A program made the position numbers and the translations under genes. DNA of 64,000 bases from NCBI RefSeq assembly GCF_900177345.1, contig NZ_FWZT01000026.1:1-64000 (forward strand), read 5' to 3'. This DNA comes from Pseudobacteriovorax antillogorgiicola. GTDB lineage: Bacteria; Bdellovibrionota_B; Oligoflexia; Oligoflexales; Oligoflexaceae. Under the pieces are notes generated by a model that saw only the letters and a list, made by a program, of their open reading frames with translations, ran no database searches and was not told the DNA's origin. Positions 17,401-23,975 of the stretch are shown in pieces (the stretch's first letter is position 1; each line of letters opens with the position of its first letter).

Positions 17401-17491
17401 TCGGCTAAAAGTTCTAGGACCTGATCACGAATTAACAGAGCAGTCAAAAAAAGATGTTTTAAGATTAGAAGCTAAACTTTCGAGAAACTAA
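14435..17491 (+). CDS. Membrane Ser/Thr protein kinase with TPR sensor domain (1018 aa)
   Basis: The start is ATG 14435 (TTG 14429 is less likely). The N-terminal 110 residues form a helical domain typical of ECF-linked kinases. The PknB-type kinase domain spans about 123-440: Gly loop GFGGMG, Lys155 in VALKLV, catalytic HRDIKPSN with Asp248, and DFG at 266-268, all intact. A Gln/Ala repeat (QQAQQAQQAQQ) interrupts the C-lobe. One membrane segment (LATIVMVFFLAGFYQY, about 455-470) is followed by about ten kinesin-light-chain-type TPRs of 42 residues (WNNLGSAW-KGEYDQAIQYFEKAL), outside the cytoplasm. The kinase would signal to the sigma factor in front of it, with the TPRs sensing a periplasmic partner. 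Confidence 0.93.
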   Translation: MNKEAWQEIKDHFNHVLELPASERSAYLSLNCSNESIRNAVWQMLDSENSGESIEERVAQNALELASHQEHHSLTENQSLLARLVSKEDMDLLEKHAKGIGDFSSYHSSDEQNSISIGSKVGVYRIIRQLGFGGMGVVYLANRDDDNFDQYVALKLVRSSPGQKQIIRRFFDERKILAQLSSPYIAKLLDGGVTPSNHPYFTMEYIEGLSIDEYCKAKKLSVKEVVRLFMKVCQGISTAHRSLIIHRDIKPSNILVTADGEPKILDFGIAKILDSAADNHTTAASGKPMTLKYASPEQVSGAALTTATDIYSLGVMLYELLTGFSPYHEAHSKSSFALEKQIYEHFPNMPSRRVRRLEQSQQAQQAQQAQQKRRKLSQLLFMRKQSLARHLKGDLDNIVLMALRKEPHRRYQSVDHLHSDLSRYLENRTVLAHKDSLWYRSRKFAARNKVLSLATIVMVFFLAGFYQYDRHQLKQEIARNRQISEFLVQLFSFTDPYTDEFDHLKREQHTAATGITATQLLEKGVKSIQSDLAGQTVIQASLMHTLGSIYAKLGLYQESAKLINDSLGIRLKVFSRNSFEVAESLNYLGWIKQKTGQLQDAETLHLEALEIQQKLSWKDNPPIGSSYFYLGLLKIETGDYQVALDYLNQSLLHLPTEDDEKFQRYLNILKAKGVASEALDKYEGALNYFKKALAESVQHFDRNHPIVADQWNNIGSVLYRKGEYDQAIQYFEKALASDLKRLGKDHPSVASRWNNLANAWAEKGDSGKAIEYLEKALDSSMKTLGASHPRVANHWNNLGSAWHNQGEFDRALYYYEKALSSNLKTYGEDHPNVAVDWNNLGSAWYDKGEYEEAILCYKNALAISRKTLGNDHSDVAQRLNNLGTVWYQKGVYDKAIEFFAQAIKIYVKAIGPDHPRLLSSWHNLGSAWAKKGDWDKAIENHQKALALSQKQLGQNHKVTALVQRYLGKSFEEKHQLGIALNYYKDTFGIRLKVLGPDHELTEQSKKDVLRLEAKLSRN
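15514..15547 (+). repeat. Four tandem copies of a 9-bp unit inside the kinase gene
   Basis: The unit ccagcaagc is repeated almost four times in frame, encoding the QQA run in the kinase C-lobe. Copy number could change by slippage without breaking the frame. Confidence 0.75.
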
Positions 17492-18426
17492 GTCATGATC
17501 ATCGATGCTAATTTCTCGATGAACTCCATAGGGGAAAACATGACATGAGTCGCTCCACCATTGAAGCTTTTCAGTTCGTAGAGGGTATTGCCATTTTCAT
17601 CTAGGCTTATACGCTCATGAGACACTGGGCCACGACCCAAGTAACGAAGAAGCTTTTCTAATCGATCTCTTTCATGGGCCTGGATTGACGTGGCAGCATG
17701 TACCGAGAATCCATTCATGGAGACACAACCATAAGAATGACTTTTAGGTATTTCCTCCTCAAATCCGAAGCTACTTCCTATTCTTCGCACCTTTAGACCA
17801 GCCCTTGCTCCCAAAGCAATCCGGCTAGAAACTGAAGCTCTCTTCAAGTGAGATAGCGCTTCATGCTCTTCATAGCTTCCATCACCGATATAAACCTCTT
17901 CACCGTCTTCTAATAAACGCCCCGTCTTCCGCAAATACTTGATCACTCGGCGAGAGACTCCCCGCACGACGCAGGCCAGCTCATCGTTCTCAACCCCTGG
18001 AACACGAGTGAAAATTAGGCTCCCATCTTCTCCTGTAGTGTAAAGACCATCCAAGACCAAAAGATGATAGTAAAGATTCAAATTGAGTGCTCCTCCCGCT
18101 CTCTGAAAAAACGACACTACCCCTGATAGTCCACATCTTCGTAGAGTTTAGCGGCGATGGACTGAGCAAAGTTCTCGCCATCAACTCTTCCGAACCTCAA
18201 ACAAAATTTGGACTTGCAGGAGTGAGCAACAATACTACTGTCTTTGCCACAGTTAAGGCAGAGATATTACGAAAAACCAAATTCAGGATTGCTGCAACGA
18301 AGCACAGCTTCGACCTGCTTACTGTAGTGAGCTTTATCATAAGAAGGGACTGCCGATTTAAATTTCATCCAGCTATCCGAAAATATCTTAAGGAAATCGT
18401 TAACCATAGGGTCAGCCTTTTGAAAA
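17488..18426 (-). pseudogene. Decayed IS91-family (Y2) transposase
   Basis: From about 18426 the minus strand encodes an IS91-type N-terminus: a helical lead, VLRCSNPEFGFS, an in-frame TAA, then YLCLNCGKD, AHSCKSKFC, matching the zinc-ribbon of IS91 transposases. A second stop and a missing segment follow. From 18117 an open frame of 209 residues resumes with GGALNLNLYYHLLVLDGLY (the equivalent of the HFHMLVLDG catalytic region, with the second His retained) and continues to THVMFSPMEFIEKLA before ending early. The zinc domain, catalytic Tyr region and C-terminus are thus separated or lost, so the gene is dead. It abuts the kinase stop codon, so one boundary of the insertion or deletion lies there. 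Confidence 0.75.
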
Positions 18427-18631
18427 CGTCCTAAGTTATTATAAGAATCCCTGGAATATAGTGTATCTTGCTGTAATTATGTATCTACTAGACTATGGTT
18501 GAAATATTTCTGAAAATGCTACTTCTCGTATAAAGGACTTATTTCTGTTGGAGGCCTAATACGCAAAATGTGTCAAAATATCAGGATGAGAGGATTCTCC
18601 AAGCTTGCATAGGAAAAGCTTGATAAAAGTC

Positions 18632-18651
18632 CTCCCGTAAAATTACGGGAG
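18632..18651 (-). terminator. Terminator of the DUF4360 gene run
   Basis: CTCCCGTAA/TTACGGGAG forms a perfect stem 33 bases beyond the last DUF4360 stop. On the minus strand it is followed by GACTTTTATC, a good intrinsic terminator. Confidence 0.8.
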
Positions 18652-18683
18652 TCCACAAAGACAGAACGACCTCAAACCAGAAC

Positions 18684-19232
18684 CTAGCAGCGTCTTTTCT
18701 TAAAACGGACTTTGATTCCAGAGGACAGGGTATTCATTCGTGAGTAGCTTTTTTCGCCCTTGATAGCCATAGAAGTATTTAAGCGAATGATCATATCTTG
18801 CTGACCACAAGGAGACCATGGGCTATTCAAGCTGCGACCAAATTCAAAGCCGCTGCGGCTAGGTCCATAAACAGTCTCTTTTAAGACTGGTGCCATGGTA
18901 CCACTGAAAAAGCTATCGAGATAAAGATCTAGATTCGATCCCTGGTTGACACTAGCAAATCCGATAAGGCGAATATCATCGAATTTTACTTGGAAGCCAG
19001 GCTCAACAGAAGCGTTGATAGCAATGTTACAGTTCTTTCGATCAAATCGCTCACCGGCTAGTGTTTGGGTTTCGAAGTCCAAAAATGATACCTTTAAAAA
19101 CTCACCTTCTACAAACGATCGAGTGGTTTGCTCATTGCAGCCGCTGCCATTGATATTCAGATCTCCCAACTGTAGCTGACTATAAGCCGAGGCTGAGATA
19201 AGACTGATAATAAACGCGAACACAAATTTCAT
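18684..19232 (-). CDS. Secreted DUF4360-family protein (182 aa)
   Basis: Signal peptide MKFVFAFIISLISASAYS, then the DUF4360 pattern: INGSGC near residue 30, RKNCNIAI (about 66-72, here DRKNCN), IRLIGFASV and the final CGQQDMIIRLNTSMAI. The four conserved Cys suggest two disulfides. The family is found in fungi and in predatory and soil bacteria and has no known activity. It follows its paralogue (19242-19799) by 9 bases, and the three at 18.7-20.4 kb look like one transcript ended by the terminator at 18632. Confidence 0.85.
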   Translation of the reverse strand: MKFVFAFIISLISASAYSQLQLGDLNINGSGCNEQTTRSFVEGEFLKVSFLDFETQTLAGERFDRKNCNIAINASVEPGFQVKFDDIRLIGFASVNQGSNLDLYLDSFFSGTMAPVLKETVYGPSRSGFEFGRSLNSPWSPCGQQDMIIRLNTSMAIKGEKSYSRMNTLSSGIKVRFKKRRC

Positions 19233-19241
19233 ATCGACTTC

Positions 19242-19799
19242 CTAACATCCTTGATTTTCTAGTTTAAGATTGGCAATAATTTCCTTAACCCCAATTGCTG
19301 TTGTGTTTCGCTCAGAAAAAAGAATGGAATCTAGGTTGAGCAACAACTTATCCTGGCAGATCGCAGATTTGCTAGGAGCAAACTCTGAGGTAAATTTGAA
19401 GGGACCATTGTATGGTGCGTGGATCTCGTTCTGAAAGAAAAGACTTTGATTTAGATCAAAGAATGCCTTCTGTACCAATCCAGCCACAGCATCTTTCTTA
19501 GCGATAGATGCATCCCCTATGACACGAATTGAATTGATACTCAGCGTTTTTTGATCGGGGTTGATAATAGGTACTACTAAATTGCAAGTGTTTGCCTGAT
19601 ACATGCCTTCTGCTTTCACTGAGAAAGCATCAAGCTTGACTTTAACAGTAACTGTTTCGCTATGTTGGTCCAGCGACACCTCTGCGTTTTCAGATGTGCA
19701 CCCCGTACCTCCGAAACGAATATCCTGCCCGAGCGACACCTGCGAAAACGCCTGGGATTGGTAGAACAACCCCAGGGCGATCAGACATTGAATTTTCAT
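19242..19799 (-). CDS. Secreted DUF4360-family protein (185 aa)
   Basis: Signal peptide MKIQCLIALGLFYQSQAFS, then the family words FGGTGC, NTCNLVVPI, IRVIGDASI and CQDKLLLNLDSILF. It is the most divergent of the four paralogues in the window but keeps the Cys pattern. RBS AAGGAT precedes the ATG. A G-rich hairpin lies directly upstream, between this gene and the previous paralogue. Confidence 0.83.
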   Translation of the reverse strand: MKIQCLIALGLFYQSQAFSQVSLGQDIRFGGTGCTSENAEVSLDQHSETVTVKVKLDAFSVKAEGMYQANTCNLVVPIINPDQKTLSINSIRVIGDASIAKKDAVAGLVQKAFFDLNQSLFFQNEIHAPYNGPFKFTSEFAPSKSAICQDKLLLNLDSILFSERNTTAIGVKEIIANLKLENQGC

Positions 19800-19812
19800 T
19801 TCCTATATCCTT

Positions 19813-19831
19813 CTCCCCCCAATGGGGGGAG
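19813..19831 (-). promoter_or_regulatory. C6/G6 hairpin between two DUF4360 genes
   Basis: CTCCCCCC/GGGGGGAG closes a 3-base AAT loop. On the minus strand it sits between the stop of the first paralogue and the ribosome site AAGGAT of the next, so it could attenuate transcription, protect a processed end or reduce translation. No T-tract follows it. Confidence 0.45.
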
Positions 19832-19845
19832 CTATAATTACTAGA

Positions 19846-20427
19846 TTAGATACATGAGCAAGACCAGGAGATGGCTTGGTTGTTGAACGTATTCACTTTC
19901 ATGAATCCACGATTTCCTTCAAGGAATAGGATACTATCCGCGTTTAGGAAGAAACCAGGCTGGTAGACACCAAGGCGATTGGCGGTCACTTCGAAACCAC
20001 CACGGAACGGACCTTCTTTTTGCCAGCTACCGCTTCTTGATGGATTGCCATTGACGTAGAACTTAGCGTCCATAGCTCCGAAAGTTTCTTTGTCTGCTAG
20101 TGATGCAAAACCTGTCCACACAGCTCTATCAACTCCAACTCTTCGACAAGGCGCCTTATCGATGGCAACACTGATGTTACAGGTATCGGAAGCATAGAAA
20201 TCACCTTCTGATAGCTGAGTTTGGAAGGCAGGAAAGCTAACCTTCAACTGAATCTGTGGCAAGCCAGCAGGATTCTTAGTGGTAGACACTTCAAGATTTG
20301 ACTTTAGGTTTTCGGGGCAAGACGAACCTGTGATGTAAACATCACTTAATTCCCAACCATCTTTTTTAATCGATGAGAATGCAGCTGTACTGGACATGGT
20401 AAGCAATACTAGTGCTAACTTTTTCAT
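19846..20427 (-). CDS. Secreted DUF4360-family protein (193 aa)
   Basis: The ATG at 20427, preceded by AAGGAG, gives the signal MKKLALVLLTMSSTAAFS; an upstream in-frame start would add 31 residues before the signal and is rejected. Family words are ITGSSC, SDTCNISVAI, AVWTGFASL and FYVNG, with the C-terminus ending in SWSCSCI. First of three same-strand paralogues. Confidence 0.85.
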   Translation of the reverse strand: MKKLALVLLTMSSTAAFSSIKKDGWELSDVYITGSSCPENLKSNLEVSTTKNPAGLPQIQLKVSFPAFQTQLSEGDFYASDTCNISVAIDKAPCRRVGVDRAVWTGFASLADKETFGAMDAKFYVNGNPSRSGSWQKEGPFRGGFEVTANRLGVYQPGFFLNADSILFLEGNRGFMKVNTFNNQAISWSCSCI

Positions 20428-20775
20428 ATTAGGGCTCCTTTGCATTAAAGTAAGTTCATTTAGAGAAATAACTCCCCTAAATTCACAAAGCAATGACCTG
20501 AAACCGAATGTGTTCTGCAACGCAAGACAGCGAAAAACTTAGCTTTTAACAATCCACTTGAAGTATTCTATGAAGCTATAAAATTCTTTCAAACTGCTTA
20601 TACTCGATCGTTAATGGACTTAGAATTTTTCAATCTGCGGCTGTTCTGCGAATTGCATAGTTTACCTATGGGGGGAGGCATTTAGTGTTGGAAAATTAGG
20701 ATCTTATAAAATCTTCTTCAAAAGACTTGAACAGACTTGGCAACACCCGATCCAATTGTTGCCAAGCCTGATCAT

Positions 20776-21783
20776 TTAGGGAATCAGACTGATTTGATAA
20801 TTGCCAACTCCAAAAACACCATCATCGATGTCTTGTTTATTGAAGTCACCAACCAGATAGGGTTCGTATAATACATTGTCGTTCATATGAAGGTGGTACC
20901 AAGACATTACATAGGTTGAAATTTCATCTTCAAACTCTCCTGGGTTTGGCATCGTATGGCCAAAGCCCTCGAAGTTTGCAAAGGCTTTATCAGTGTTGGC
21001 GAGGCTATCATAGCTACGCTTGATGGCTCCCGGCAAAGCAACCGTATCTTGTGTACCAGCTATATAAAGGGTTGCAGCCGTCATCACACCATTCTGAGGG
21101 CTAAATGCATTGAATGGCGCAGCAACTCGAACCTTATCACCCAGTTCATTAGCAGCGATGATCGTACCTGCTCCGCCCATGGAGAAACCCGATACACCCA
21201 ATCGATCCATGTTTACCATCTTATAAATTGGCGACACCGGGTTGTCATTTTCAACTCCGAGCATATCTAACCCACCCTTGTGCCCCGTTGCCCAAACATT
21301 GGGATCGAGTGTTAGATTGTTCGTTGGAGTAAATGCAATCACGATGAAGCCGTGACTCGCCATTCTCTCAGCAAGCCAGTACATATCTTCCTTAGTATTT
21401 GTAAAGCCACCACTGGTTGTTGTTGCTGGAAATGGCCCCGGATGATCCAAGGTGGGAATTGGGTAGAAAACCCGTGCGGACTGATAGGAGTCAGACAGCA
21501 AACCATCATCATAGAAATCAAAGTCCAGGTCACCGTTGACCGATGGATCCATGAAGAATGGTTCCTGCTGTTCTGGCTCTTCGGAAAGGCTGTCCTCTTG
21601 CGGAGTCTCAATCAAATCATCTGAAACACTTTCTGGGTTCTGATCGCTTGAATCGGAGTCAGATAAGTCTTCCATTTCTTGGGTCTGCTCTCTCTGATTG
21701 TGGAAGCTAGAATCACTTCCGCAGCCTACAAGCAGACCAACCCAAAGCCAGAGATATATGTGTCTCATCGGTTTTGCCCTCAT
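20776..21783 (-). CDS. Lipoprotein alpha/beta hydrolase, cutinase/PETase-like (335 aa)
   Basis: Lipoprotein signal ending in LLVGC (Cys21), then a 60-residue acidic Asp/Glu/Ser linker that would hold the enzyme away from the membrane. The hydrolase domain carries the nucleophile elbow GFSMGG with Ser201, acid Asp246 in AGTQDTVA, and His276 in GFGHTMPN. The pattern G-x-SMGG, the TTSGGF oxyanion stretch and the order of the triad match the polyesterase-lipase-cutinase group, which hydrolyses ester bonds in polyesters and lipids. The typical aromatic after the first Gly is Phe rather than Trp. RBS AGGCGAGG before the ATG. It is surrounded by DUF4360 genes on the same strand but with gaps over 250 bases. 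Confidence 0.82.
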   Translation of the reverse strand: MRAKPMRHIYLWLWVGLLVGCGSDSSFHNQREQTQEMEDLSDSDSSDQNPESVSDDLIETPQEDSLSEEPEQQEPFFMDPSVNGDLDFDFYDDGLLSDSYQSARVFYPIPTLDHPGPFPATTTSGGFTNTKEDMYWLAERMASHGFIVIAFTPTNNLTLDPNVWATGHKGGLDMLGVENDNPVSPIYKMVNMDRLGVSGFSMGGAGTIIAANELGDKVRVAAPFNAFSPQNGVMTAATLYIAGTQDTVALPGAIKRSYDSLANTDKAFANFEGFGHTMPNPGEFEDEISTYVMSWYHLHMNDNVLYEPYLVGDFNKQDIDDGVFGVGNYQISLIP

Positions 21784-22568
21784 TTAACCTCGCCTAGTCA
21801 CATAGGTGCAAAGAGTTCGCCACTGGAAGTCGAAAATTTCGTGATGTAATTTTAGGTACTTAGACAAAGCACCTGAGGCCCAAGGTGTCGGCTGATTAAG
21901 CTTCAAGATTTAAGACTTGGATATAAACCACTATATTTATTATATATTTTTACCGTTGATAGTGATCTCATGGAGTTCACGTTCTAAAATTTGTGATGAT
22001 AGGCCCTCGCCTAGTCCCTGAGGCAAAGGAGGCTCAAGCTAGACTTGCCTAGAAGTCATGTCTTTAGCCTCCAGTCTTCCTTTCGAGATAGCTCCTAGCG
22101 TTATCAGGGATAGCTCGAAAACTGTTCGTCGAGCGAATGACTAGATATAGTTAGGTTTTTAGGAACGGTTCAAATCACAAACCAGTAAGGCCTTATTGAA
22201 GCTATTTGATAGAAGCCTACAACTAACGTTTATTAGTGTAAGAAGCAACACTAGAAAGACTTTCATCATCCAGCTCCATTTCTGCTCGCATTATTAAGGG
22301 AAGCAAAACCTATGATACTCCGTTACGCCTAAAAAATGTTCGTCACTGTACGATTGACGATCTCCTCGTATTTCTTAACCAAGCCTTGTCTCCTAGGTCT
22401 TGTTCCTCCTAAGATATGATTCGGTGAATCAGATTTATCGTCGCTATAATAGGTAGACTGATTTTGCTTGACGGTCTACAGAAAATCGCGGGTGGTGAGA
22501 TATAGGCTGTCGAAGAAATGTATGAACTCCCGGTCAAAAAACCGAGACAGCGGAGAAACTAAGAAACG
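21784..22568. other. 785-base gap, no gene supported
   Basis: Between the hydrolase and the fourth DUF4360 gene. No frame longer than about 50 codons is convincing. The left third is AT-rich (tatatttattatatattttt near 21940) and could carry the hydrolase promoter. The right part contains one copy of a dispersed repeat (22305-22410) and a strong terminator. Confidence 0.5.
22305..22410 (-). repeat. Dispersed repeat, copy 1
   Basis: About 105 bases match 63036-63150 at roughly 80% by eye, including aaacctatgatact, cctaaaaaat, cgtcact, tctcctcg and ttaaccaagccttgtctc. On the minus strand part of it reads SDEHFLGVTEYHRF; copy 2 reads SDEYFLGVTKYHRF, and three of five base differences there are silent, so it may derive from the end of a coding sequence. 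Confidence 0.65.
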
Positions 22569-22594
22569 AAAAAACCCCTGAAGCGGGGTTTTTT
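22569..22594. terminator. Strong bidirectional terminator
   Basis: AAAAAACCCC-TGAAGC-GGGGTTTTTT: a stable GC core flanked by six A and six T residues. It ends the DUF4360 gene at 22624 on the minus strand. Confidence 0.92.
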
Positions 22595-22623
22595 CTAAGA
22601 CTCATTGGCTTTCAATACATTTT

Positions 22624-23229
22624 TTAGGAACATCGCTTCCAGTTGAAGTTGAAGCTAACGAGGGATCCTCTAAGGTTATCTAGTCCAATCGCGCCATAGT
22701 TATGGCGATTGAGGCTTCGTACTTGCACAGACGAATTTACATTCAAAATCGCTTCTGATTTACAGGGAGCATAAATCAGAGCTTGTGCGGAGTCAGTTAG
22801 CCAGAAATTTCGATGCATAGGTCCTTCGAACTCAGTCCGAATAGTGGCCTGCTCTGCTTCGCCAGTGAAATAGTACGATGCTTGCTGCTTAGCTACTACG
22901 TTTCTCTCAAGATGAGCAAAGCCAGAGTAGGTCATCGATCCAATGGCATAAGTCCAACCTTGTGGAAACTCAAGTTTAAAACTAAGTTGACAATTTTTAC
23001 GACTATCGCGCAGGGAAATACCCTCTCCAGCTTCTGCGTAGTAATCATCAAGTTGCATAAAGAAGCTTTGGAAGTTTCCATCCTGGAAATATAGGTCCGC
23101 AGAGCCTACAGGACATCCTGATCCGTTGTATGTAATGTCTTTAACACGCACATAATCGGGCTGTGCCAACGCACTGGTTGTAAAAGTAAGAGCTGCACTA
23201 GCGATCATAAGTAGTTTGCAAAGTTTCAT
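22624..23229 (-). CDS. Secreted DUF4360-family protein, best match to the family (201 aa)
   Basis: Signal peptide MKLCKLLMIASAALTFTTSALA, then ITYNGSGCPVGS, a Tyr-rich LDDYYAEAG, RKNCQLSFKLEFPQGW and MTYSGFAHL, which are the most typical DUF4360 words of the four paralogues. The C-terminal half has CKSEAILNVNSSVQV and ends NWKRCS, giving a second Cys pair. Monocistronic, ended by the terminator at 22569. Confidence 0.9.
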   Translation of the reverse strand: MKLCKLLMIASAALTFTTSALAQPDYVRVKDITYNGSGCPVGSADLYFQDGNFQSFFMQLDDYYAEAGEGISLRDSRKNCQLSFKLEFPQGWTYAIGSMTYSGFAHLERNVVAKQQASYYFTGEAEQATIRTEFEGPMHRNFWLTDSAQALIYAPCKSEAILNVNSSVQVRSLNRHNYGAIGLDNLRGSLVSFNFNWKRCS

Positions 23230-23450
23230 TGTAATCTCCTTTTCATTCCTCTTGATTCGGGGCCGTCCTTGATCTGTTTCGATATTAACGCAGCACTCGA
23301 AATTTCAGCAATGCTTGGCAGAACGATGTGTTCTGTTTGTTCTGTTTCAAACAAGCACGACATTCACAAAGATTTTAGAAGATGTGATAAGGCTTTTGGT
23401 ATTGTAGACTTAGAGAATCAAAGTCGTTCTTGAATTGCTGAATTAGCTTT

Positions 23451-23975
23451 CTAAGATGCTGCGACGAGACGAAAAATCATGGTGCTATTATAGAAATGGT
23501 CTCGATACTTCGAGGCTGAGTGTAGGTAGAAAGGACCAGTCAAAATCTTAGCTAAACAGCCATTCGTTACCAGGTAGCCATCTCGGTTCAATAGTATCGA
23601 CCCTGAGACAACACCGCTCCGTGGATTATACTGGAAAGACCACTCAACTTGATCCTGTCCATAGCTATCGAGGCAAGACTGGATTTCTTCGTGTCGATCT
23701 TGGATCAAACTGTTCAGCTTTGCTGCCCAAGACAGAGGTGGGCGACGCTGATCGTTCAAAGGGCTTCGGTTCGCCGGCGGTCGACTGAAGTCTGCAAGCT
23801 GCGATCCTGATTTTTTAGGTGTATTGATCACTTTTGATTGACCACTATCCTTGGCTTCACAGGTTCTTAACAATAGTAATAGAATCATAACCAAGATAAC
23901 GATTCCAAGACCCCAGCGACGCCGACGACGGCGTTTTCGTTTTTGCTCGTCTAGGTAGTCTTGAAGAGCTGTCAT
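23451..23975 (-). CDS. AgmX/GltJ-like anchored protein, last gene of the motor operon (174 aa)
   Basis: A strongly basic cytoplasmic start (KRKRRRRRRW, 12-21) precedes one membrane segment (LGIVILVMILLLLLRTC, about 23-38), a Pro/Arg linker, and a C-terminal domain (about 100-174) with IQSCLDSYGQ, a beta pair around GVVSGSILLNRDGYLV and NGCLAKIL. That layout, with two Cys and a VSGSILLNRDG turn, resembles the AgmX/GltJ C-terminal domain used by Myxococcus gliding machinery and by TonB-like energy transducers. The ATG overlaps the stop of the upstream gene by four bases (ATGA). In this operon it may carry force from the motor across the periplasm. The similarity is by eye. Confidence 0.75.
   Translation of the reverse strand: MTALQDYLDEQKRKRRRRRRWGLGIVILVMILLLLLRTCEAKDSGQSKVINTPKKSGSQLADFSRPPANRSPLNDQRRPPLSWAAKLNSLIQDRHEEIQSCLDSYGQDQVEWSFQYNPRSGVVSGSILLNRDGYLVTNGCLAKILTGPFYLHSASKYRDHFYNSTMIFRLVAAS

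Noticed and set aside
18087-18434. Open frame of 115 codons on the plus strand
   Set aside because: It is antisense to the decayed IS91 transposase, whose zinc-ribbon words explain the sequence better.
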